A DNA stretch of 64,000 nt from contig NZ_JAAEJX010000003.1 of assembly GCF_036858155.1 (NCBI RefSeq), forward strand, positions 32,166 to 96,165. Reading direction: 5' to 3'. Position 1 is the first letter of the stretch. Each line of letters starts with the position of its first letter. The stretch is from Liberibacter brunswickensis. GTDB taxonomy: Bacteria; Pseudomonadota; Alphaproteobacteria; Rhizobiales; Rhizobiaceae. The position numbers and the translations under genes are program-made. Under the pieces are notes generated by a model, which worked only from the letters and a program-made list of their open reading frames with translations, did no database searches and had not been told where the DNA came from. Of the stretch, positions 36,937 to 45,228 are shown one piece after another.

Positions 36937-38320
36937 TAATTTATCCTCAGAAGAATACGGCGTCTTTTAATAAGCTCACTTATATGAACAAAAATATTCC
37001 ATATTTGTCAATTTAATTTGATTATTTATCAACAATATAATTAAAACACATAAATAAAAACAAATATTGAATATAAAAATACTAATTTACGACGAAGATT
37101 CTATAGGGAAAACATTCTATAATCGTAGGTACTAAAATAACAATTACGTCATTTTGATATACTAGATTTTATAATAATTGTTCTTTGTTTTTTATTATAA
37201 GAAAAATATTTTAGTCGTATTTTGATAATCAAGTCATTTAAATAGCATGATTTGTTATTAAATTTCCTGCTGGGACTAATATTATTAACGTAAATCCTAA
37301 GAAAAAATATATTAAATCTAACTTTTAGGAGTTTTTTATGAGACTTTCTAATTGTTTACAACCTCATTTCCGTCCTAGGATATAAAGTTCCATAACACTT
37401 ATTATGCGACAATTTACTATTATTATTTAGGAGGTTTTTATTTCTTTGTAGTTTTTACTATTACTATAGATTTTGCTACACTATTGCTTAGATTGTTTAT
37501 GTAGTTGACCATTTAAGCTCATACTAATGTGTTTTTCATAAATTGAGATTTTGAGATTTTATGATTTTCCTTTAGAATAATATAATTCTTTGGATTATAG
37601 ATTATATCCTCTTATATATCATCCAAAGATGATATTATCGAAACAAAATATGATCAAGAAAAATCTCATTAAATATAGGAGTTTTACTATGTATGTAAAG
37701 CTTCTCTTTATTATAAGTTAAATTATAGACCTTATAGTCCTAATTATAAAAGTAATTATAAATATTATAGAATAAAAGATACGGTATAGGCTGTCGTGAT
37801 CGTAGTGACGCTAAGCTAAGAGCTACAGACTCGTTTTCTAAACCTCGCAATCTTTTATATTGTATTTTATAAGGATAGTAGTTGGTTTTATTATAAGAAT
37901 AATACTTCGGTCGTATTTCTGCTTCGAAATATTATTATCAAAATTTTAAATGAAGATTTGTCTACTTGTTTAAGGGACATACTAGAAACAGATAATTTCT
38001 TAGATTATTTTCTTCGTTAATTGAGATATTTAAAGAAGTGTATTTATAATTATAATCATCCATCTTTTTCGGATAGTTTTTTTGGTAGTTTATCAAGTAA
38101 ATATAATCGTAGAGGACATTTTCATTATCCTGATATTCCTAGTACTCATTATAGTTCTTCCTGATAAGCTTGCTAGTTCTGAACATGTCGTTAGTACTTA
38201 TTGATTTTATAAATATGCTACTAATTTTGATAAAAGTATTTTTATCTAATATATTAAGGAATGTTCTAAAAAGACATTAATAATTATGTTGGTATTAGTG
38301 GATAATTGAGGTTTTTTTAT
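36937..38320 (+). other. Decayed coding-like region
   Basis: About 1.4 kb without an intact gene, but several plus-strand stretches look like former coding sequence. Ribosome-site-like TAGGAG is followed by ATG at 37339 (15 codons) and 37689 (10 codons). Frames then read like protein: GCRDRSDAKLRATDSFSKPR near 37790, a 66-codon open frame at 37820-38020, and FSDSFFGSLSSKYNRRGH then HYPDIPSTHYSSS up to 38163. A TTTTATTATAAGAA-type segment occurs twice (about 37193 and 37886), both followed by GTCGTATTT-like sequence. No family recognised. This reads as one or more genes in advanced decay. Confidence 0.5.
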
Positions 38321-38809
38321 TTATGAACGTGATTTAATGTTAATTATTAAATCATCGAAAATTCTATCATTTATGCTATTGTTTACATTTACATTTTTAG
38401 AAATAATTTCTCTAATAACTTCTATAGAAAGATCTGTTACTTTTGTATAGTATGAAATCTTAGCTTCTAATTCCATTCGTTTAATCTTTTTTTCGAAATT
38501 TATAAGACTTAATGATAGTACTTTCTCTATATAGCGATTATTATCCTCTTCAATAGTCTCTGCCTTATTTTGAGCTGATAGAATAATGTCACTTACTTCT
38601 TTTTCAGCTGCTCTAAACTTTTCTCTATATTGTACTAAAATATTTTCTGATTCTTCACGTAAACTTCTTGCTCCAAGTATTTCATCGCGTATCTTATCTG
38701 CATGAGCATCAAGAAAAGATAATACAATTGAAGGTACTCTCAAGTATAATAATATTACAAGGAAAATAAGGAGAGAGGTAAAAACTAAAAAAGTTTCATC
38801 AAAATACAT
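38321..38809 (-). CDS. atpF: ATP synthase F0 subunit b
   Basis: Part of the peripheral stalk of the F1F0 ATP synthase. One N-terminal membrane segment (about 7-24) is followed by a long charged helix beginning FLDAHADKIRDEI, typical of alphaproteobacterial b. I prefer the ATG at 38809 (MYFDETF, 162 residues), preceded by AAGGG. A GTG at 38827 would overlap the upstream gene more. It is last in the F0 operon; the F1 genes are not in this window. Confidence 0.9.
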   Translation of the reverse strand: MYFDETFLVFTSLLIFLVILLYLRVPSIVLSFLDAHADKIRDEILGARSLREESENILVQYREKFRAAEKEVSDIILSAQNKAETIEEDNNRYIEKVLSLSLINFEKKIKRMELEAKISYYTKVTDLSIEVIREIISKNVNVNNSINDRIFDDLIINIKSRS

Positions 38810-39335
38810 CTGTACAATTCCCTTCACGATTTAGTACTTTTTTTATCGTAGATTGCACTTCTGAATCAGACACAGAAAATCCAATTTTTTTCGCTAAATC
38901 CTTGGTAATCTCCTCTACAATAAAATGTATCTCTTTTGATGATTTTTCCTTAATTTCATCTATTTTATTTTGTGCACGCAACAATTTATCTGATAAATCT
39001 TTGTCAAATAATTTTTTCTGATAATCTAGATTATTTTCAGCATTTACTACTGCCTTATTTATAATTTCTTTGGCTTCTTTATGAGCAGTCATTAATAACT
39101 GCTCATAGGAATGTGCTACATCATTAATTTCTTTTTTAGCAGCATTCATTTTATCTTGATCAGACAATATTTGGTTACGACGCGTTTCCATAATAAAGTA
39201 TAGACGAGGCAAGATAAATCTATGCATTATCCAATAAAAAAAGCCAAAAATAATGAAAAGCCAGAAAAATTGCGATAAAAAAGTACCAGTATGAAAAGGA
39301 GGAAATTTACTTGAAAAATCAGTAGAGGAAGTCAT
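38799..39335 (-). CDS. atpG: ATP synthase F0 subunit b'
   Basis: The diverged second stalk subunit (b', also called atpF2 or atpX) found in photosynthetic and alphaproteobacterial lineages, which pairs with b. After a polar leader a membrane segment FFWLFIIFGFFYWIM is followed by PRLYFIMETRRNQI and a coiled-coil rich in Lys/Glu. 178 residues. Its end overlaps the start of atpF. Spacing from atpE is about 130 bases. Confidence 0.9.
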   Translation of the reverse strand: MTSSTDFSSKFPPFHTGTFLSQFFWLFIIFGFFYWIMHRFILPRLYFIMETRRNQILSDQDKMNAAKKEINDVAHSYEQLLMTAHKEAKEIINKAVVNAENNLDYQKKLFDKDLSDKLLRAQNKIDEIKEKSSKEIHFIVEEITKDLAKKIGFSVSDSEVQSTIKKVLNREGNCTDVF

Positions 39336-39468
39336 ATTTGCCTTAATTTATATCGAAAATAAAATAGAACTTATCTTGTGAAATTAGTAAATTCCACTCA
39401 ATAATTTTACAATACTTCATGTATCCCTTTACTTCTTTTTATCCATATTTGATCAAAAATACTTTTAC

Positions 39469-39729
39469 TCAAATTACGAAAAGAAGAAGTATCACTATTA
39501 ATAGCAAAAATATTCCCAACGATTCAACAACTGCAGCAAAAACCAATACTCTAGCCTGCTGATCAGCAGCAGCAGATGGATTGCGCAAAGCTCCAGATAA
39601 ATAGCTAGAAAAAATATTACCAATTGCAATAGCAACAAGCCCCATACCTAAACAAGCCATACCGATTGCAACAAATTTTGCTGCTAGAGAATAATAACCT
39701 ATTGCAGCGAAAGCCGATTCTGTTCCCAT
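39469..39729 (-). CDS. atpE: ATP synthase F0 subunit c
   Basis: The proton-carrying ring subunit. It is a two-helix hairpin with the glycine-rich first helix (AIGMACLGMGLVAIAIG), the polar loop ALRNPSAAADQ and the ion-binding Glu69 in VVESLGIFLLL. At 86 residues it is slightly longer than the 75 usual in rhizobia, with a longer N-terminus. The ribosome site AGGAG lies upstream. Confidence 0.95.
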   Translation of the reverse strand: MGTESAFAAIGYYSLAAKFVAIGMACLGMGLVAIAIGNIFSSYLSGALRNPSAAADQQARVLVFAAVVESLGIFLLLIVILLLFVI

Positions 39730-39785
39730 TTTACAATCTCCTCATATTTATTAATATTAATTTTTTAAAATTTTATTTATTAGTT

Positions 39786-40541
39786 TTAGTGTTGATCGCA
39801 TTTATATACATCACTGATATATAAACAAGTTAACATCATAAAAATGTATGCCTGCATAAATGCAACGAAAAATTCAAGACCCGTGATAACGACATTAACG
39901 AATAATGGTAAAAAAGAAAATGTCATACCCATTATACTACCATTAGACACCATAAAAGTAGAAAATCCAGCAAATACTTTCAACATTATATGTCCTGCTA
40001 ACATGTTTGCAAACAAACGTAAAGATAAACTGATGGGACGAGATATAAAAGAAGTAATCTCTACAAAGCAAACTAACGGTTTCATAACTGTTGGAATATC
40101 AGCAGGAACAAATAATTTTAAAAATCCCAATCCATTCTTATAAAAACCAGAGACCATAACAATTAAAATAATCAGAAGTGAAAAACTTGCAGTTATAGCA
40201 ATTTGACTTGTAAATGAAAAAAGATAAGGAAACATGGCCAATACATTAGCAGTTGCTAAAAAAACAAAAATTGAAAAAACAAAAGAAAAAAAACTCTTAG
40301 ATTTAGGGCCAGCAGAATCACATAATGTAGACATAACAAACTGATACATAATCTCAAATATAGACTGCAAGCGCATAGGAACTACTTTACAATTGCACAC
40401 TGCAATGAAAGATATGGCAAAAACAATCAATGAGCAAATTACCATGGAAAGAGAAGAATTGGTAAAAGAAAAATCAAAACCACCCATCTGAATAGGAATA
40501 ATCTTATGCACAACAAATTGACTCATAGGAGATTTAGACAT
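39786..40541 (-). CDS. atpB: ATP synthase F0 subunit a
   Basis: The stator membrane subunit that passes protons to the c ring. Several membrane helices are visible. The essential arginine lies in ISLSLRLFANMLAGHIML, and a late helix holds VITGLEFFVAFMQAYIF. 251 residues. It heads the visible operon atpB-atpE-atpF'-atpF. No atpI gene, common upstream of atpB in rhizobia, is seen. Confidence 0.95.
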   Translation of the reverse strand: MSKSPMSQFVVHKIIPIQMGGFDFSFTNSSLSMVICSLIVFAISFIAVCNCKVVPMRLQSIFEIMYQFVMSTLCDSAGPKSKSFFSFVFSIFVFLATANVLAMFPYLFSFTSQIAITASFSLLIILIVMVSGFYKNGLGFLKLFVPADIPTVMKPLVCFVEITSFISRPISLSLRLFANMLAGHIMLKVFAGFSTFMVSNGSIMGMTFSFLPLFVNVVITGLEFFVAFMQAYIFMMLTCLYISDVYKCDQH

Positions 40542-41204
40542 GCACTACCCTCTTTCTTTAAATACTACTATAAAAATAAAATCTATAAATTCACTGCATG
40601 CAAAAACGCTAAATAATAAATCTTAAAAAATATCCCTTATAATAAAATATAATGCGTAGCATAATAAAAAAAAATAAAATGTCTACATAAAATAAATACG
40701 TATTAAAGATTTAGATTTTTTTATAAAAAATATTTAAGATTACAGGTTTTGTCCCATATAAAATAACTATATGAAATATATTATCATGAAAAACATAATT
40801 AGAATAAAAAAATATAAATGATTAAATGTTTATTCTTATCTAACATTTATTTCTATTAAAAAATCCAAGCATGTTGTCTTAGAATTCCTTCATAAAATAA
40901 ATTCCAAAAATTTACATTCATAATAAAGATCCTTATACATAAATTTAAATTTGTTGACAAAATTACCCGACAAATACATCTCTTGCTTCAAAAAACAAAA
41001 AAAAGGAAACTTAATTTCTTAATGAAGTATGTTTTAGTCATAAAGGTCAAGAGATTATTTATGATATTAAGAGTAATATTCAAGAAACACAGGATTGATC
41101 TAAAAATACTAGAAGTTATTATTAATAATTTTTGCTCTAAAAAAATAAGGAATGTTATTAAATGTGTTTAACTAGGCAATATTAGTAGGAAATAAAAATC
41201 TTTT
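40542..41204 (-). other. Long AT-rich leader of the atp operon
   Basis: About 660 bases with no convincing gene. On the minus strand it has a good promoter (40960-40932). A 21-codon frame from the ATG at 40921 to 40856 follows it and could be a leader peptide or a trace of atpI. About 310 bases of very AT-rich sequence lead to atpB. A lysine-rich plus-strand frame at 40983-41171 opens with TTG and is probably chance. Confidence 0.4.
40932..40960 (-). promoter_or_regulatory. Candidate sigma-70 promoter of the atp operon
   Basis: On the minus strand: TTGTCA (40960-40955), 17 bases, then TATAAG (40937-40932). It is the best promoter-like sequence upstream of atpB, leaving a leader of about 380 bases. 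Confidence 0.5.
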
Positions 41205-42359
41205 TTAAATTACCTTAGAATATCTAATTACTTTTTTTAATGATTTTAGAAATATATCAATATCTTCTTGTGTAGTGGTATCACCAGAAGAGATACGCAA
41301 AGCACCTTGAGACGTATCATATCCCATGGCATCTATTACATAATTTCTTTTTATTTTACCAGAAGAACATGCGGATCCAGCAGAAACAGCAATTCCTTCA
41401 AGGTCAAGAGCAATTTGCAAAACTTCTGCCTTTAAAAAAGGTATGCTAAAACAACAAGTGTTAGAAACACGATCTACTTCTTCTCCATAAATTATAATAT
41501 TAGGAATTATCTTTTTTAATTCTTGTTCTAAATAATTTCGTATGGCAGAGATTCGTGATGAACGTTTTTGTATATTTTCTCCCATTTGTTGCGCTGCAGC
41601 AGCAAATCCACTAATAGCAGCATAATTTTCTGTCCCTGCACGATAACCTTTTTCTTGATTTCCTCCTAGCAAAATAGGAGATGGTAATAAAAAATCTTCT
41701 CGGAAGACAAGTGCTCCTACCCCTATAGGAGCACCTAATTTATGCGATGAAATAATAAGGAAATCCGCTTTTATTTCTTCTATAGAAATAGGAATGCGCC
41801 CTGCTGCCTGCACGGCATCAACTACTAAAATGCCTTGATGTTTTTTTACTATCTTTGCAATTTTATTAATTGGTTGAATTACACCTGTTTCATTATTAAC
41901 AAGCATAATAGCTATCATAGGTATACCACATTTAGAATCCCTCTTATCTAAACAGTCAGCTAATCCTTGAATGTCAACAATTCCTTTTGATAAAACTGGC
42001 ACCTTATGGATTTTATTAGAAGGAAAACGTCCTCCTTCATAAACACAAGGATGTTCTATCGCTGAAACATAAAGAGAATCGATAGATAATTTTTGAGATC
42101 CTCTATAAAAATTAGGAGTTAATACTAAATTTGCTGATTCTGTTGCACTGCTTGTAAAAATAACATTATCGGATTTTGCGCCACAAAAATTAGATATGAT
42201 ACGACGAGATTCTTCAATATAGAAACGATTTTGTTGCCCTTCTCTATGAATAGATGAAGGATTGCCATGAGAAGAATCCAATGCTTTGATAAAAGATTTT
42301 CTCGCAACCTCCAAAAGAGGTGCTGTAGCATTCCAATCAAGATAAACTCTTTTAAACAA
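41205..42359 (-). CDS. Cysteine desulfurase (NifS/IscS-like)
   Basis: A PLP enzyme taking sulfur from cysteine for Fe-S clusters and other thio-cofactors. It opens VYLDWNATAPLLEVAR. The PLP lysine lies in FLIISSHKLGAPIGVGAL and the sulfur-carrying cysteine in VSAGSACSSGKIKRN. The GTEN motif (YRAGTENYAAISG) is present. 384 residues. It diverges from the hydrolase gene, a pairing often found next to suf genes in rhizobia; no suf gene lies within this window. Confidence 0.9.
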   Translation of the reverse strand: MFKRVYLDWNATAPLLEVARKSFIKALDSSHGNPSSIHREGQQNRFYIEESRRIISNFCGAKSDNVIFTSSATESANLVLTPNFYRGSQKLSIDSLYVSAIEHPCVYEGGRFPSNKIHKVPVLSKGIVDIQGLADCLDKRDSKCGIPMIAIMLVNNETGVIQPINKIAKIVKKHQGILVVDAVQAAGRIPISIEEIKADFLIISSHKLGAPIGVGALVFREDFLLPSPILLGGNQEKGYRAGTENYAAISGFAAAAQQMGENIQKRSSRISAIRNYLEQELKKIIPNIIIYGEEVDRVSNTCCFSIPFLKAEVLQIALDLEGIAVSAGSACSSGKIKRNYVIDAMGYDTSQGALRISSGDTTTQEDIDIFLKSLKKVIRYSKVI

Positions 42360-42579
42360 TATTTTTCTCTTTTTTCTCGTATAAATATGATTTATACATA
42401 ATTTAAAAGTAAGACAACTATATTATCTAACTGCAATCGCTCTATTATATAGTATCTTCATAACTATTAACATAACATCTAACCTTTTTTTATTAATTTG
42501 ATTATTTTTTAATTTAATTATAGAAAAAAGTATTTTTAGACAAACTATGGTTTTTTACTAGAAAAGTAGTATTACAAAT

Positions 42580-43260
42580 ATGCCCGAAGTAGTTTTTAAT
42601 GGCCCATCAGGTCGCTTAGAAGGACGTTATCAACCCTCTAAAAATCCAAACGCTCCTATTGCGTTAATACTCCATCCTCATCCACGTTTTGGTGGAACGA
42701 TGAATGATAATATTGTTTATCAATTGTTTTATCTTTTTCAAGCAAGAGGATTCGTATCATTAAGGTTTAATTTTCGAGGAATTGGAAGAAGTGAGGGAGA
42801 ATTTGACTATGGTGATGGAGAACTATCAGATGCCGCAGCCGCTTTAGATTGGGTTCAGTCTATCAATCCTGAAAGTAAAAGTTGCTGGATAGCTGGCTAT
42901 TCTTTCGGAGCATGGATTGCTATGCAACTTTTGATGCGTCGTCCTGAAATAAATGGTTTTATATCTGTTGCTCCTCAGCCAAGAAGTTATGATTTTTCTT
43001 TTTTGGCACCATGTCCCTCTTCTGGTTTGATTATAAATGGTAGCAACGATATGGCAGCTACCTCATCTGACATCAAAGAATTGGTAAACAAACTCATGAA
43101 TCAAAAAGGAATTTCTATAACTCATAAAATTATTCCTAATGCAAATCATTTTTTTATTGGTAAGATTGACGAGTTAATAAATGAATGTTCTCAATATCTT
43201 GATAACTCTTTAAACAAGAAATTATCATTAGCTAAAAAATCTATAAAACGTATTCGTTGA
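42580..43260 (+). CDS. Alpha/beta hydrolase (COG2945-type)
   Basis: A small single-domain alpha/beta hydrolase. It has the HPHPRFGGTMNDNIVY block characteristic of this group, FNFRGIGRSEGEFDYGDGE, the nucleophile elbow IAGYSFGAW with its Ser, and a late His in IPNANHFFIGK. 226 residues. It has no signal peptide, so it is likely cytoplasmic. The substrate is unknown. It is divergent from the cysteine desulfurase gene. Confidence 0.85.
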   Translation: MPEVVFNGPSGRLEGRYQPSKNPNAPIALILHPHPRFGGTMNDNIVYQLFYLFQARGFVSLRFNFRGIGRSEGEFDYGDGELSDAAAALDWVQSINPESKSCWIAGYSFGAWIAMQLLMRRPEINGFISVAPQPRSYDFSFLAPCPSSGLIINGSNDMAATSSDIKELVNKLMNQKGISITHKIIPNANHFFIGKIDELINECSQYLDNSLNKKLSLAKKSIKRIR

Positions 43261-43432
43261 TATATATATATATATTTAAAATAGATGATATAATCTTATG
43301 GGATCATAAAAAGTATTTATAATTGATAGCAAGATAGTGAAAGATCTAAATTTATCGAAATATAATTCATGATAAGATAATCTATATTTTATTGAATCAT
43401 ATAATTATAATATTTTTGAGGTAAAATATAAT

Positions 43433-44287
43433 ATGAGAAAATATTATGATCATATATGGAAACTTGCTCACGGTCGTAATTTAGATATCAATGCTAAATC
43501 AATTATTATGGCAATTGTTAATTTTACACCAGATTCTTTCTCCGATGGAGGAAGATATTTAGATGTTGAAAAGGCTATTTCTTATTCTATTAATTGTTTA
43601 GAACAAGGCGCTGACATTATCGATATCGGAGGAGAATCAACACGTCCTGGAGCGATTCCAATTAATGCAAAAGAAGAACAAAAACGAATTATCCCTGTTA
43701 TAGAAGAATTAGCTAATCGTACTAATGCTATTATTTCTGTTGATACATATAAATATGAAACTGCTGAATTGGCTATTAAAGCAGGAGCTCATATTGTTAA
43801 CGATGTATGTGGATTGCAAAATAATAAAAATATGGCTGAAATAATCTCTAAATACTCAGCAGGTGTTTGTATTATGCATACTGGTCGTAACCGTAAAAAG
43901 ATTTTTGATGTTTTTGAAGATCAGTTTTATTTTTTAAATAATTCACTAAAAATTGCTTTACGTGAAGGAATTTCAAGAAATAACATAGTTATTGATCCAG
44001 GTTTTGGATTTGAAAAAAATATAACAGAAAGTCTTGCCTTGATAGCAGGATTTTCAAAATTTAGGCATATTGATTTCCCTATATTAATTGGTGTCTCAAG
44101 AAAAAAATTTTTGGGAAAAATAACTAAAATAACTAATCCATTAGATTTAGATAGCAGTACGGTTGCGGTAAATTGCCTTCTTAGAAGTGCGGGAGCTAAT
44201 ATTTTTAGAGTTCATAACGTTGAAGCAAATAGAAATGCTTTAAGTACAGTGGATGCCATCATGCAGGCTAAAGATAACATCAAATAA
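43433..44287 (+). CDS. folP: Dihydropteroate synthase
   Basis: Joins p-aminobenzoate to hydroxymethyl-dihydropterin in folate synthesis; the target of sulfonamides. The TPDSFSDGG loop, DIIDIGGESTRPGA, DVCGLQ and IDPGFGFEKN are present, as is GVSRKKFLG. 284 residues, with an ATG start behind GAGG. It leads a folP-folB-folK run. Together with thyA and folA in this window it suggests the organism makes its own folate. Confidence 0.95.
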   Translation: MRKYYDHIWKLAHGRNLDINAKSIIMAIVNFTPDSFSDGGRYLDVEKAISYSINCLEQGADIIDIGGESTRPGAIPINAKEEQKRIIPVIEELANRTNAIISVDTYKYETAELAIKAGAHIVNDVCGLQNNKNMAEIISKYSAGVCIMHTGRNRKKIFDVFEDQFYFLNNSLKIALREGISRNNIVIDPGFGFEKNITESLALIAGFSKFRHIDFPILIGVSRKKFLGKITKITNPLDLDSSTVAVNCLLRSAGANIFRVHNVEANRNALSTVDAIMQAKDNIK

Positions 44288-44304
44288 TAATAAGGAAGAG
44301 AATT

Positions 44305-44688
44305 TTGTTTGATAAAAGTTATACAATATCTTTAAAGAATTGTGCTTTTTTTTCTTATCATGGTGTTTATAAATCAGAAAAGAGTAAAGGTCAGCAGTTT
44401 TTTGTTGATGTAGAAATAGAAGTTGTAAAAAATGCTATTTTAGATAGTGATAATATAAAAAACACAATTGATTATAGCGATGTATTTACTAAGACAGAAA
44501 AAGTAGTTACTGAAACAAGACATAACCTTATTGAATCACTAGCATCTGATATTGCTAAGACATTATTAAAAGAATTCAAAAAAATATCTCGCATAATTAT
44601 TGCTGTAAGAAAGCCTAACGCACCAATTAAAGGTATACTTGATTATGTAGAAGTAAGAGTAGAATATGTTAATAAAAAAAAGATTTAA
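44305..44688 (+). CDS. folB: Dihydroneopterin aldolase
   Basis: Cleaves dihydroneopterin to hydroxymethyl-dihydropterin and glycolaldehyde, between the GTP-derived pterin and folK. The sequence ISLKNCAFFSYHGVYKSEKSKGQ, with the family's FxxHGV-type block and Glu, is clear, as is the later ESLASDIAKTLL and VRKPNAP. It starts at TTG behind AAGGAAGAG. 127 residues. Its end overlaps folK by 23 bases. Confidence 0.92.
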   Translation: MFDKSYTISLKNCAFFSYHGVYKSEKSKGQQFFVDVEIEVVKNAILDSDNIKNTIDYSDVFTKTEKVVTETRHNLIESLASDIAKTLLKEFKKISRIIIAVRKPNAPIKGILDYVEVRVEYVNKKKI

Positions 44689-45184
44689 TACGGTTGCAAT
44701 TGGATTAGGCAGTAATATTGGAAATAAAAAGGAACATATTGCTCAATCTTTAAAATTACTTAATAGTCGTGAAGATTGTAAAGTGATCTCTGTATCACGT
44801 TTATATAAGACACTTCCGTGGGGGAAAAAAAATCAGGATTTTTTTTTAAATGCTACTGCTCTTATTGAAACGATAGTTATGCCGAATGAATTATTGAATA
44901 TTTTATTATCAATCGAAAATAAATTAAATAGAAAACGTAATGAATTATGGGGTCCTCGTACAATAGATCTTGATATCCTTATTTTTGAAAACCATGAGTG
45001 CACAACAGATCTATTAACAATACCCCATCCATATATTATAGAAAGGCCTTTTGTAATAGCACCATTGGCAGATATTGCCCCTGATATAATAATCAAGGGC
45101 TTGTCTATAAAGAAATTATTTGATGAAATAGATATTTCAGAGATACAGGTAATACATGATAATCGTGATTGGTGGATTAATTAA
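44666..45184 (+). CDS. folK: 2-amino-4-hydroxy-6-hydroxymethyldihydropteridine pyrophosphokinase
   Basis: Activates hydroxymethyl-dihydropterin with ATP for folP. GLGSNIGNKKEHI (13-25), LYKTLPWGKKNQDFFLNA and the signature RKRNELWGPRTIDLDIL are intact. A PHPYIIERPFVIAPL block follows. 172 residues. The ATG lies within the end of folB, so the two are coupled. It converges with glyS, leaving about 44 bases. Confidence 0.93.
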   Translation: MLIKKRFNTVAIGLGSNIGNKKEHIAQSLKLLNSREDCKVISVSRLYKTLPWGKKNQDFFLNATALIETIVMPNELLNILLSIENKLNRKRNELWGPRTIDLDILIFENHECTTDLLTIPHPYIIERPFVIAPLADIAPDIIIKGLSIKKLFDEIDISEIQVIHDNRDWWIN

Positions 45185-45228
45185 GACTAATGCATAAAGA
45201 CTATATAAACGTATAAATGTTATTTTAT

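Noticed and set aside
40983..41171. 62-codon lysine-rich plus-strand frame
   Set aside because: TTG start, no ribosome site, composition set by AT bias, and located in the spacer before atpB.
43261..43275. TA dinucleotide run after the hydrolase gene
   Set aside because: A short simple repeat of a kind expected in AT-rich spacers; no symmetric or coding context.
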